Part shown: one piece after another, positions 1-6,388 of the stretch
How the letters are laid out: each line of letters begins with the position of its first letter
How positions within the stretch are numbered: the stretch's first letter is position 1
NCBI GenBank assembly: GCA_965219175.1
Contig: CBDCNI010000002.1
Span: 1-16,864 of the forward strand
Reading direction: 5' to 3'
Source of the DNA: JBBPZK01 sp965219175
Lineage (GTDB): Bacteria > Actinomycetota > Rubrobacteria > Rubrobacterales > Rubrobacteraceae
DNA length: 16,864 bases
Notes under the pieces: generated by a model
What the model saw: only the letters and a program-made list of their open reading frames with translations
What the model was told of the DNA's origin: nothing
Databases searched by the model: none
Made by a program: the position numbers and the translations under genes

Positions 1-896
1 TTTGAAGACAGGCGATAGAAGCGGCTGATCGGCTCGACCGTGCCCGGCTCGGTCTCCGCGAATCGCGTCCGGGAGATCGTCGTATGCTCGGTCCGTGCGC
101 TGGAAGTGAGAACACCAGGCTCCCAGAGTCGCGGATGACCGAAATGCCACGCATCGTTGGACATACAGCGCAGCTCGGCCGCATAGCGGGAAGGCACGCC
201 GAACCGCCTGATGCGAACGGCATCGGATTTCAGCAGGGTGTCGAACTCGTCCGCATTGGGTAGATCACCGAGCGCATCCTCGCAGCTCGGGCCGGCCGGA
301 CGCTCGTCGGTCGCGATACGGCCCGGGGCGACGGTAATCGGTACAGGGTAGTCTGGCAGCTGCTCCCCACGCTTCACGCCCATCAGGATCAGTCGCTCTC
401 TCGACTGAGGAACACCAAAGTCGGCTGCGTTGAACACCTGCCAGGGTTCGCGGACGTCGTAGCCCTTCGCTCCAAAGGCCTCGATCAGCTCGTGAAGGAA
501 CACCTTGTGCCGACCGACCGTGAGACCTTTGACGTTCTCGAAAACGAAGGCGCGGGCGTCCAGCTCGCTCACGATGCGGACGAACTCACGAACCAAAGCG
601 TTGCGCGGGTCGTCGAGGACGCGCCGGCCAATCAGAGAGAAGCCCTGACAGGGCGCGCCACCCACCACGACGGCGACTTCGCGATCCCCAAGCGAGCTCC
701 GCTCTCGGATTTCTGCGCCAGAGAGCTCCGCCACGCTGCCGCAGATTGACGTCCCAAGCGGGAAGTTGAACTCGTGCGTCGCCGCGTGGATCGGATCGAC
801 TTCAACCGCCGCCGCCACGTCGAAGCCTGCCTGCTCGAACCCGAGGCTAAGGCCGCCGGCTCCGGCAAACAGATCGACGGCGAGAGGGCGTGACAC
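1..896 (-). CDS. C5-cytosine DNA methyltransferase, partial (residues 1-298; C-terminus beyond window start)
   Basis: This is the N-terminal two thirds of the methyltransferase whose complete copy lies at 7170-8501. It contains the AdoMet-binding motif DLFAGAGG, the catalytic PCQ motif with Cys83, the ENV motif and the QSRER motif, and breaks off in the target-recognition region after residue 298. The truncation is only the window edge; the equivalent sequence continues normally at 7606 and 15211. The start is a GTG at 894-896, preceded on the minus strand by a clear AAAGGA ribosome-binding site nine bases upstream. Confidence 0.95.
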   Translation of the reverse strand, partial: MSRPLAVDLFAGAGGLSLGFEQAGFDVAAAVEVDPIHAATHEFNFPLGTSICGSVAELSGAEIRERSSLGDREVAVVVGGAPCQGFSLIGRRVLDDPRNALVREFVRIVSELDARAFVFENVKGLTVGRHKVFLHELIEAFGAKGYDVREPWQVFNAADFGVPQSRERLILMGVKRGEQLPDYPVPITVAPGRIATDERPAGPSCEDALGDLPNADEFDTLLKSDAVRIRRFGVPSRYAAELRCMSNDAWHFGHPRLWEPGVLTSSARTEHTTISRTRFAETEPGTVEPISRFYRLSS

Positions 897-927
897 GGTG
901 AGGATTCCTTTCGGCTGATGCGCACCG

Positions 928-1362
928 TTATAGCGGCCCGGTCGGCGATGTCGATCGCGGACCGAGGAATTTCTTCAGCGTATTCTCTAGGATTTCTGCG
1001 TCCTTCGTTTGGCACTGCCACACGGTTGCTACATCCCATCCCGCGTCTCGGAGCTCGCGCTCCTTCCGAGCGTCACGCTCCTGGTTCTTCTGGATCTTTG
1101 GCACCCAGTAGTCGCGGTTCGACTTCGGAAGCTTGCCCTTGGAGCAATCGTGCCCGTGCCAGAAGCAGCCGTGGACGAAAATCGCCTTCCGGCGGCCCGG
1201 CAGAACGATGTCTGGGGTGCCGGGCAGGTCCTTCCGATGGAGGCGGAATCGATACCCAAGGCGATGGAGAAGCCGGCGCACGATCCACTCGGGTTGAGTG
1301 TTTTTCTGCCCGACCGATTTCATAATCCGCTGGCGCTGTTCAGGGGTTCTCGTGTCGGCCAT
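928..1362 (-). CDS. vsr: Very short patch repair (Vsr) DNA mismatch endonuclease
   Basis: This 144-residue protein matches the Vsr family over its length. Vsr nicks DNA 5' of the T in T:G mismatches that arise when a 5-methylcytosine deaminates, so that polymerase I can restore C:G. The family landmarks fall at the same numbers as in E. coli Vsr: LPGTPD with catalytic Asp51, HGCFWHGH with His64 and His69, and probable zinc ligands Cys66, His71, Cys73 and Cys117. The usual VWEC near the C-terminus is VWQC here. The ATG lies 12 bases after the OLD-type gene's stop, with an AAGAG ribosome-binding site between them. The methyltransferase starts 31 bases after the vsr stop. This position beside a C5-methyltransferase is the classic setting for vsr and implies that it protects that enzyme's recognition site from mutation. 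Confidence 0.95.
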   Translation of the reverse strand: MADTRTPEQRQRIMKSVGQKNTQPEWIVRRLLHRLGYRFRLHRKDLPGTPDIVLPGRRKAIFVHGCFWHGHDCSKGKLPKSNRDYWVPKIQKNQERDARKERELRDAGWDVATVWQCQTKDAEILENTLKKFLGPRSTSPTGPL

Positions 1363-1374
1363 GCTGCTCTTAGT

Positions 1375-3270
1375 TCAGCAGAATCGTTCGAATAGCGTAG
1401 CCCATTGATTGAGCAATGCGTCTTCGACGTGGCGATCCGCGTTCGTCATCAGTTTGTCCTTCACCCCAAGCGACAAGCGAACTTTCCAGTCCTGCTCGAG
1501 GTCGAACCCTTCGTTCTGTGCCCATGACTTGATCTGCGGCACGATCGGTCGCTTGGGGTCGTGGACGTCCTCAAAGTCCCGATCCGCCCGACGTTCCAGC
1601 CGGCCTAGAATCTGAACAAGAAGGCTCGGCGGGAGCAGGTCTTCGATCTCGGTGCCCGTCATGTCCTCAAAGGCTTCGTCGGTCAGCACCACGCGGTCCT
1701 TCGATCCCGCGTAGAGGCCGTCACGTAAGGATTTCGCAGCCTGCTGACCCGCATTGTCGCCGTCGAGCAGAACGAAGGGCAGCACGTCGTCACGACCGAC
1801 GAGGATGGATGCAATGATCTTGGCTGTCTTGGCGCCCCCGGACGGCGGAAAGACCAACTCCGCCGACGGCTGGATACGGCCTTTGCCTATAAGGACGTTC
1901 TTGATCGCTGAGAGGTAGTGCTGGTCCGAGGGCCCCTCAACGATCACTGGCGTACAGCCGAGCAGAAGACTTTCGGAGACCGAGAGATTAAGCGCCGAGT
2001 GGACGGCATAGGTCGCTCCTGCGTCCCGTTGTCCGCCCTTCCTTCGCGCCTGTCCGAGGTCGTCGGAGGCGACGGTGCCACCATCGTCGTCCACGTAGAC
2101 CTTTCGGACGCGATCCAGCCGGTCAGCATCGATCATGAAGGGCGAGTGAGTCGTGAACAGGAGTTGATTGGTCTTCGCAAGGTTGTCGAAGAACCGCGAC
2201 AAGTCGCGCTGCGCGAGCGGATGGAGCGAGTGGCCGGGCTCGTCGAGAAGAACGATTGCGTTCTCGTGATTGTCCTCGCTCTCGTAGGTGAAGACGAGGA
2301 AAAACGACAGAAACCATTGCAGACCTGTACTGCGATGCTCCAGCTCGATTTCCTCCGGGCGGCGGTCGTCGGCAACCCAGATCCGGAAATAGTTGCCGTC
2401 CGCCTGGAGGCGGAAGCGGTAGTCGCCCTGCTTCCACCAATCGCGAAACGTCTTCGTCAGCTTTGAGGAGGCCGATTGCAACAGCGCGGCGCGGGTGCGG
2501 AGTTGCTCGTCGTCGAGCGCGATCTGCTCGTCGGTCTTCTTATCGATGCTGATGCGCTGCCCGTGTTGATTGACCCGCTCGGTCACGCCGGTGGCGCGCG
2601 CGAGTTCTAGAACCTCTTGGGGACTGAGGTTCACGAGGTCGAAGAGCACCTTCAACGTGCGCGCCTTCGCGGCCTCCTTCTGCCCAAGGTCGTCGCGGGT
2701 GAGGTTGTCGACCACGTGGGGGAGGTAGATTTGCGCGTCGAGGTTGCCGTAGTTTGAGTAGTAGACGAACTTGGGAAGCTTTTCCTGCAACACGTCAGAA
2801 AGGCTCGGCCCCTTCTCCGCCGCTCCCGCGGCAGCAGCTTCCTCGCCCTCGGCCGTCTCAGCGACCTGATGGGGAACGAACGCTTCATGGAGGGCGAAAT
2901 CCTTCGCATCAGGAAACGACCAGCCATAACGACCCGCGAAGTCGCGCACGACTTCCAACATGCCACAGCTTTTCGCATCTGCCCCATGTTGCAGAGCGAT
3001 ATCGTGTTCAGCCGTCTCAAGCTCGAACATGCAGGTGATGAAATCGTGCCGGCCCGGATGCTCGCGCATCTCGGCGTAGCGGCTCCGGGGCATGTCATCG
3101 AGGAGGTTGATCTCACCGTCGCCTGATGGATTGAACTTCCATAAGGGCAACAAAAGGTTCGTTTTGCCCGCCTCGTTCTCGCCAATCAGAGCGGTGACAT
3201 CGGAGACATCGATCCATCCGCTATCGGTGGTGGAGCGGAAATCTGTAACGCGAAATTTTTTCAAGATCAT
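1375..3270 (-). CDS. OLD-family ATP-dependent nuclease (ABC ATPase plus TOPRIM), His75 allele
   Basis: This 631-residue protein has an OLD-type layout. An SMC/ABC-like ATPase occupies roughly residues 1-390: Walker A GENEAGKT at 30-37, a signature-like RSTGLQW segment at 313-319, Walker B VLLDEP with Asp343 and Glu344, and a switch histidine in TTHSPF (His375). A TOPRIM nuclease domain follows from about 440, with metal-binding Glu445 in VIVEGPSD and Asp503/Asp505 in LLDGDNAG. OLD proteins are metal-dependent DNA nucleases, and several act in phage defence (P2 Old, GajA of Gabija). No UvrD-like helicase or reverse transcriptase is adjacent, so this is not a recognisable Gabija or retron arrangement. 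Instead vsr follows 12 bases after its stop, and methyltransferase and restriction genes follow vsr. The ATG has only a weak, distant AGGA upstream. The substrate is not known. Confidence 0.88.
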   Translation of the reverse strand: MILKKFRVTDFRSTTDSGWIDVSDVTALIGENEAGKTNLLLPLWKFNPSGDGEINLLDDMPRSRYAEMREHPGRHDFITCMFELETAEHDIALQHGADAKSCGMLEVVRDFAGRYGWSFPDAKDFALHEAFVPHQVAETAEGEEAAAAGAAEKGPSLSDVLQEKLPKFVYYSNYGNLDAQIYLPHVVDNLTRDDLGQKEAAKARTLKVLFDLVNLSPQEVLELARATGVTERVNQHGQRISIDKKTDEQIALDDEQLRTRAALLQSASSKLTKTFRDWWKQGDYRFRLQADGNYFRIWVADDRRPEEIELEHRSTGLQWFLSFFLVFTYESEDNHENAIVLLDEPGHSLHPLAQRDLSRFFDNLAKTNQLLFTTHSPFMIDADRLDRVRKVYVDDDGGTVASDDLGQARRKGGQRDAGATYAVHSALNLSVSESLLLGCTPVIVEGPSDQHYLSAIKNVLIGKGRIQPSAELVFPPSGGAKTAKIIASILVGRDDVLPFVLLDGDNAGQQAAKSLRDGLYAGSKDRVVLTDEAFEDMTGTEIEDLLPPSLLVQILGRLERRADRDFEDVHDPKRPIVPQIKSWAQNEGFDLEQDWKVRLSLGVKDKLMTNADRHVEDALLNQWATLFERFC

Positions 3271-3310
3271 TAGTTTAGGCGATCCTATCTAATTTGAGGC
3301 CAGTTAACGG

Positions 3311-3739
3311 TCAGCCTCGTTGCCACCAACGCCGTTTCTTCGCCTGCTCAGGCGGCGGTAACATCCGGCGCAGATCCTCGATCCGCTCCGCTCGCTCTTT
3401 CGCCAGCAACTCAGCGGCGTCCGCGCGAGTCTCGGCTCTCACAGCCCGAAGCTCAATCTCCGCGAGCTGGGCACGTAGATTCTCTAGGTCTCTCTTGCCC
3501 TGATTGGGAGTGTTCTGAGTGGTCGAAGTTGTCCCTAGTTGACTAGATTGGGCTGTCTCAGGTGCGTCCGGGGCCGCTAGGCGCGGTTGGTAAACCCTGG
3601 CCAATTCGGATGGGTCAATAGCCCACTTCCCTTGTCCATCCTGAGCGCCACTTATCTTACCTGCTTTCAAAGATTTAGTCAGAGTTGGCCGGGAAACCTG
3701 GTAATACTTTACCGCTTCTCGGATGGACAACTTTGCCAT
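3311..3739 (-). CDS. Small helix-turn-helix/coiled-coil DNA-binding protein, probable replication accessory
   Basis: This is a 142-residue protein from the ATG at 3737-3739. That start has AAGGG eight bases upstream; an in-frame GTG at 3746-3748 would add three residues but lacks the spacing. Residues 1-55 look like an excisionase/MerR-type helix-turn-helix (SIREAVKYYQVSRPTLTKSL, then a KWAIDPSEL wing). A Gln/Thr/Pro-rich linker follows at about 56-80, then a charged heptad-like coiled coil at about 82-126, and a basic WW-containing tail. The gene starts 11 bases after the rep stop, so the two are probably co-transcribed. Proteins with this layout often sit directly downstream of rep in small plasmids and are presumed to regulate replication. 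That role is inferred from position and architecture; I do not recognise a named family. Confidence 0.75.
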   Translation of the reverse strand: MAKLSIREAVKYYQVSRPTLTKSLKAGKISGAQDGQGKWAIDPSELARVYQPRLAAPDAPETAQSSQLGTTSTTQNTPNQGKRDLENLRAQLAEIELRAVRAETRADAAELLAKERAERIEDLRRMLPPPEQAKKRRWWQRG

Positions 3740-3750
3740 GATGAACACCC

Positions 3751-4317
3751 TTAGTCTGGTTCAACGTCGTCTGGCAAAGACTTGGCCGGCAAGTCCATTT
3801 CCATGCCGGGAAAGGTCGGTTCGGAGGGCGGAGGCAAGCCGGGGCCGGTGGGGAGCTGCTGTTCCCCTCTACCGATAGACGGAATCTGGCGAAGCGGCTC
3901 TTGGCCATCCAGTTCGCCTGCGTCCGGCTGCTCGTCGTCGCTGATGACGACGGCTGCGCTGAATAGGCTGTAGCGGATGCCGTCGCGCCTCCCGAGCCAA
4001 GCCACGCGATCGTTGACCACGTAGGCGTTCGTCGTGCCCCGGTCGCCAATCTGGCGGACCTCGATCCAAAGGTCGTCGCGCAGCTTCTTTACAGCCCGCT
4101 GCACCGTGGGGCGACTCGCGCCCATGAGGCGGATGAGGTTCCGCTGTGAAATCACCACCGCGTTGTTCACGCCGATCCGGGCCACGAGGAGGTGCATGAG
4201 CTGCGCCGCCTTCGGGGCCTCAGAGATAAGTTTGGCCCATGCCTCATGCGCTGCCCGCTCAGTCTGGAGCCAACGCCCGGATGGGGTCTTCTCAGGGATC
4301 TTCTGGGGTATCGTCAT
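3751..4317 (-). CDS. rep: pBBR1-type plasmid replication initiator
   Basis: This 188-residue protein shares long conserved blocks with the Rep protein of the broad-host-range plasmid pBBR1, as recalled from that family: WLQTERAAHEAWAKLI near residue 16, NAVVISQ at 52-58, AYVVNDRVAW at 98-107, FSAAVV at 119-124, GEQQLPTGPG at 151-160 and a PGMEMDLPA tail. The centre (about 51-105) is a winged helix, with SRPTVQRAVKKL as the likely recognition helix. It is shorter than pBBR1 Rep (about 220 residues), mainly at the C-terminus. It should bind the origin upstream of its own gene and recruit host replication factors. One arm of the 22-bp inverted repeat (4317-4338) overlaps its ribosome-binding site and start, which suggests autoregulation. 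The HTH gene follows almost immediately. Confidence 0.9.
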   Translation of the reverse strand: MTIPQKIPEKTPSGRWLQTERAAHEAWAKLISEAPKAAQLMHLLVARIGVNNAVVISQRNLIRLMGASRPTVQRAVKKLRDDLWIEVRQIGDRGTTNAYVVNDRVAWLGRRDGIRYSLFSAAVVISDDEQPDAGELDGQEPLRQIPSIGRGEQQLPTGPGLPPPSEPTFPGMEMDLPAKSLPDDVEPD

Positions 4318-4338
4318 ATGAGGCCACCCGGCATCATT
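4317..4338. promoter_or_regulatory. Left arm of 22-bp inverted repeat at the rep start
   Basis: This 22-bp element matches the reverse complement of 4426-4447 at 20 of 22 positions. It covers the rep ribosome-binding region and touches the first base of the start codon. A protein bound here, most simply Rep, would block rep expression or mark one edge of the origin. Confidence 0.65.
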
Positions 4339-4362
4339 GGCGTTCCAAAACTGTACGCCAGA

Positions 4363-4386
4363 GTATCAGAATTGTATGTTTGATAC
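4363..4386. repeat. Small inverted repeat inside the AT-rich origin segment
   Basis: GTATCA at 4363-4368 is mirrored by TGATAC at 4381-4386 with 12 bases between. It lies between the arms of the larger inverted repeat and could be an additional protein-binding site. Arms this short can occur by chance. Confidence 0.35.
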
Positions 4387-4425
4387 ATGCAATAATAGAA
4401 AGTCAATGTTCAATTATGGTAAGTA

Positions 4426-4447
4426 AATGATGCCAGGTAGCCTCATA
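4426..4447. promoter_or_regulatory. Right arm of 22-bp inverted repeat
   Basis: This partner of 4317-4338 is inverted, matches at 20 of 22 positions and lies 87 bp away. Its last seven bases (CCTCATA) are also the first seven of the 22-bp direct repeats, so the same core occurs three times near the origin in both orientations. Confidence 0.65.
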
Positions 4448-4487
4448 GCTGGTGAGGCCCCCTGGCCTCATAGCTGGTGAGGCCCCC
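4441..4487. repeat. Two 22-bp direct repeats, iteron-like
   Basis: Identical 22-bp copies lie at 4441-4462 and 4466-4487, separated by TGG, giving a 25-bp period. Each begins CCTCATAGCTGGTGAGG and ends in a run of C, and each contains the imperfect internal palindrome CCTCATAGCTGGTGAGG. Initiator-binding iterons have this size and position, but two copies is few. Confidence 0.6.
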
Positions 4488-4553
4488 CCCCTCTGAAAAT
4501 ATATGTAAAACAAAGACATAAGATTCTTGCCTTCTAATGATCTACTGTTGGCG

Positions 4554-4578
4554 AAAAATCCACGCCCGTTCGGACGGG
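4554..4578 (-). terminator. Possible intrinsic terminator downstream of mob
   Basis: On the minus strand a CCCGT-CCGA-ACGGG hairpin (4565-4578) is followed after about six bases by a run of five T (4554-4558). The stem is only five pairs and the T run is offset, so termination may be weak. It would end transcripts from mob before they enter the origin. Confidence 0.4.
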
Positions 4579-4584
4579 AGCGCC

Positions 4585-4600
4585 CGCCAGGAAGCTGGCG
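4585..4600. repeat. Perfect 6-bp stem hairpin beside the terminator-like stem
   Basis: CGCCAG and CTGGCG enclose a four-base loop. It lies six bases from the hairpin at 4565-4578, so the two form a tandem pair. It could be part of the termination structure or an origin-associated single-strand fold. Confidence 0.4.
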
Positions 4601-4757
4601 ACCGGCCGGGCGGGGGTGGAGTTTTCGACACGGACGGCGCAGCTGGCCGTTCCTCCGTCGTCGCCAAGATCGGGACCGTTGCTGAAGAGGTCGTGCTTCG
4701 CTCCGAGCGCGCGGGTGCGGATGGGGTGGGTCAGGCAGGGAGGAGAAGGTTTTCGGT

Positions 4758-6044
4758 TCAAGCGGTGTGCTTCGGACCGCCGCGACGCGCGTTGCGAGCC
4801 TCGGTCTCGACATCGCTGTCCCGCTCGACCGCATCCGTGATTTCGACCTCCGGCTGTTGGTCCTTGTCACGGATCGCCAGTCCGAGATTGATTTCATGCC
4901 GCGTGACCTCGGCCTGAACCTTCTGCGGGTAGAAGCTGTGGACCTCCATCTGGGTGCGGTCCGGCCAGAGGGTGTTCTTCACCATCTGTTCGGCCTTGGC
5001 CATGAAGGCCCCGCACTTCGCCACGACGGCCGCCATGTGCATCCGGTCGATCAGGCTGGGGAAGATATCGCGCCCTTCCTCGTAGCGATTGTTCGGGATC
5101 GCCTGGAGGCCCATGCCGAGACGGTGAGCCGCCTCGAACACCCGCTCAGCCCCGTGGCGGACGGCGTGGATCAGGGGCCAGGCATCGGTCATGGAGTGGG
5201 GCCGCACCTCGCGCAGCTTCATGGACCCCTCGGGAGGCTCGTAGGCGCGTCCCATGGCCTTGTGGCGGGCCACCTCCCCCTTGACCGTCAGGATGTCGCT
5301 CAGAAGCTCTGTATCGCTCTCTGAGAGGTCTGCCAGCTTCAAGGCCCCCACGAGGCCCTGGGAGGCCTCCCTGACGCTCTCACGGGCCTTGTCCATGACG
5401 GCGCCATAGGTTTCCGGCGACAGGTGCTGGCGCTGCGTGATCTCCTTGCGGGTGCCGCGCACGATCTCGGGGTCCAGCTTGTCGCGGCACCAGTCGGCCC
5501 ATGAGGTCTGCAAGGCGGCGTATTCGTTGCGCTCGCCGGTCAGGGCCTTCGCCTCGCCCAAGGCCTTGTTGGTGGAGATCACCGGCTTGCCCCGGCTTTC
5601 CCGGACGGGGGCGACCAGCAGATCCACGACCGCGCCGCCCTTCTCGTCGAGATCGAGGCGGCTGGCGAACACCGCGTCTTTTCCGGCCCAGCTCTCGGCC
5701 CATGCCTTCGCCTGGTCGAAGAGCTGGCGGTTGTGCGGGTTGGCGGGGTCATGGAGATCGCCGGCTTTCTGGACCCATTCCGGAGAGACGACGCAGATGG
5801 CCTGCAAGGCGATCGGAGCCCCTTTGCGCTCGCCTGCCCCCAGCTCGGCCTTGTGGGCGCGAAAGGCGGCCAAGTAATCGCGATCGCTTTCGTCCGCCTT
5901 CGACCAGGAGAGGCCGGTGCCCGGAACGGCCCCTTCCCGGACTCGCGCGCGTCCCACCTCGTCGTGACGCTGGGCATGGAGAGACGCCCCGCGGAGCTGG
6001 GCGATGGAGGTGAACTTGTTGACGCGGATGGCGGCCTTGAACAT
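4758..6044 (-). CDS. mob: MobV/Pre-like plasmid mobilisation (relaxase) protein, divergent active site
   Basis: This 428-residue protein resembles the MobV (Mob_Pre) family, whose members nick plasmid DNA at oriT and lead it into a recipient. Supporting features are an N-terminal RVNKFTSIAQLRGASLHAQR segment containing His23, an APIALQAICVVSPEWV strand, a central LDLDEKGGAVVDLLVAP segment (130-146) and a following LQTSWADW...RGTRKE block. Canonical MobV enzymes carry an HxDExxPHxH metal-binding motif. Here the Asp-Glu pair survives (Asp133, Glu134), but the histidines are replaced by Asp, Ala and hydrophobic residues. The ATG at 6042-6044 is the only reasonable start, since the next ATG upstream is followed at once by a stop; its ribosome-binding site is weak. 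It is the only gene between the two large non-coding gaps and is probably transcribed separately, with a 19-bp palindrome 28 bp upstream. Confidence 0.75.
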   Translation of the reverse strand: MFKAAIRVNKFTSIAQLRGASLHAQRHDEVGRARVREGAVPGTGLSWSKADESDRDYLAAFRAHKAELGAGERKGAPIALQAICVVSPEWVQKAGDLHDPANPHNRQLFDQAKAWAESWAGKDAVFASRLDLDEKGGAVVDLLVAPVRESRGKPVISTNKALGEAKALTGERNEYAALQTSWADWCRDKLDPEIVRGTRKEITQRQHLSPETYGAVMDKARESVREASQGLVGALKLADLSESDTELLSDILTVKGEVARHKAMGRAYEPPEGSMKLREVRPHSMTDAWPLIHAVRHGAERVFEAAHRLGMGLQAIPNNRYEEGRDIFPSLIDRMHMAAVVAKCGAFMAKAEQMVKNTLWPDRTQMEVHSFYPQKVQAEVTRHEINLGLAIRDKDQQPEVEITDAVERDSDVETEARNARRGGPKHTA

Positions 6045-6072
6045 GGGGCCAAGCTACATGGGGAGAGGGACA

Positions 6073-6091
6073 TTGTCATTTCAAATGACAA
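6073..6091. promoter_or_regulatory. Perfect 19-bp palindrome upstream of mob, candidate oriT or mob operator
   Basis: TTGTCATTT and AAATGACAA are exact inverted copies around a single C. It is AT-rich within a GC-rich plasmid and lies 28 bp upstream of the mob start. MobV relaxases recognise inverted repeats at oriT close to mob and can repress their own promoter there, so either role or both fits. Confidence 0.55.
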
Positions 6092-6182
6092 CCCACTAGG
6101 CGATTGTCTCCGCTGCGCTCCGACCCGCTCCGCTAATCTCCATGGGCCAGAGGCGCTGCGCCCTCCTGGACCTCCCGCAGGA

Positions 6183-6201
6183 ACGCCCGCGCGGCGGGCG
6201 T
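6183..6201. repeat. GC-rich hairpin with 8-bp stem
   Basis: ACGCCCGC and GCGGGCGT form a perfect stem around a three-base loop. No T run follows on the minus strand, so it is not a standard intrinsic terminator for the defence operon. It may contribute to oriT structure. Confidence 0.45.
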
Positions 6202-6251
6202 CGAACCCCCTCCCTCCCCGCCATTCGGGGGCGGTCGGTCAGGGGTTCGGG

Positions 6252-6269
6252 GAGCGGTCTTCACCGCTC
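6252..6269. repeat. Hairpin with 7-bp stem and CTTC/GAAG loop
   Basis: GAGCGGT and ACCGCTC enclose a four-base loop. A further short inverted repeat (CCGAA-A-TTCGG) follows within a few bases. On the minus strand it lies about 120 bases beyond the restriction gene's stop and could slow or protect the end of that transcript. Confidence 0.45.
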
Positions 6270-6359
6270 GGTCCGAAATTCGGTAGGTCCAGTTCGCGGC
6301 GGGACACCGGCGACAACTACGTGATCGGCACGAAGGGTGCGGGAAGATGGCGGCGTTCT

Positions 6360-6374
6360 TGTCGATCATCGACA
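6360..6374. promoter_or_regulatory. 15-bp palindrome just downstream of the restriction gene
   Basis: TGTCGAT and ATCGACA are perfect inverted copies around one base, 14 bases beyond the restriction endonuclease stop. A one-base centre suits a dimeric DNA-binding protein better than a hairpin. The function is not known. Confidence 0.4.
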
Positions 6375-6388
6375 GCGCCCGTGAATCG

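Larger units (their letters stand above)
4318..4757. other. Non-coding region between mob and rep: probable replication origin and rep promoter
   Basis: These 440 bp lie upstream of rep and downstream of mob and hold no convincing gene. The rep-proximal part is AT-rich, unlike the rest of the plasmid, and is bracketed by a 22-bp inverted repeat. Next come two 22-bp direct repeats ending in C-rich runs, a C9 tract at 4483-4491, an A-rich stretch, and a GC-rich part with two adjacent hairpins. In pBBR1-like plasmids the origin lies upstream of rep, so this is the best origin candidate. A minus-strand TTGACT at about 4399-4404 could be a -35 element, but I see no good -10 at standard spacing. 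No consensus DnaA box was found. Confidence 0.6.
6045..6388. other. Non-coding region between the restriction gene and mob: candidate oriT and mob promoter
   Basis: These 344 bp hold no convincing gene. The mob-proximal end has a perfect 19-bp palindrome followed by three close CGCTCCG/CGCTGCG-type repeats (about 6110-6135). The middle is very GC-rich with at least two stable hairpins (6183-6201 and 6252-6269). The distal end has a 15-bp palindrome just past the restriction gene. Relaxase genes usually lie next to their nick site, so oriT is expected here. No sequence I can match to a known nick site was seen. Confidence 0.5.

Noticed and set aside
1918..2466. 182-residue plus-strand open frame opposite the OLD-type gene
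   Set aside because: It lies wholly antisense to the Walker B/TOPRIM coding region, whose motifs are unmistakable. Its sequence reflects codon constraint on the other strand.
1375..3270. Gabija system (GajA)
   Set aside because: The ATPase-TOPRIM layout is similar, but no UvrD-like GajB helicase gene is present anywhere on the plasmid unit.
4441..4487. CRISPR-like direct repeats
   Set aside because: There are only two copies and the spacer is three bases (TGG), far too short for a spacer array. No cas gene is present. Iteron-like repeats fit better.
4554..4566. Possible DnaA box near AAAATCCACG
   Set aside because: It matches the TTATCCACA consensus at too few positions and is isolated, so there is no support for a DnaA-binding cluster.
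4534..4761. 75-residue minus-strand open frame starting TTGA at the mob stop
   Set aside because: It needs a TTG start, has no ribosome-binding site beyond possible coupling, runs through both hairpins, and shows no recognisable motif. It remains possible but unsupported.
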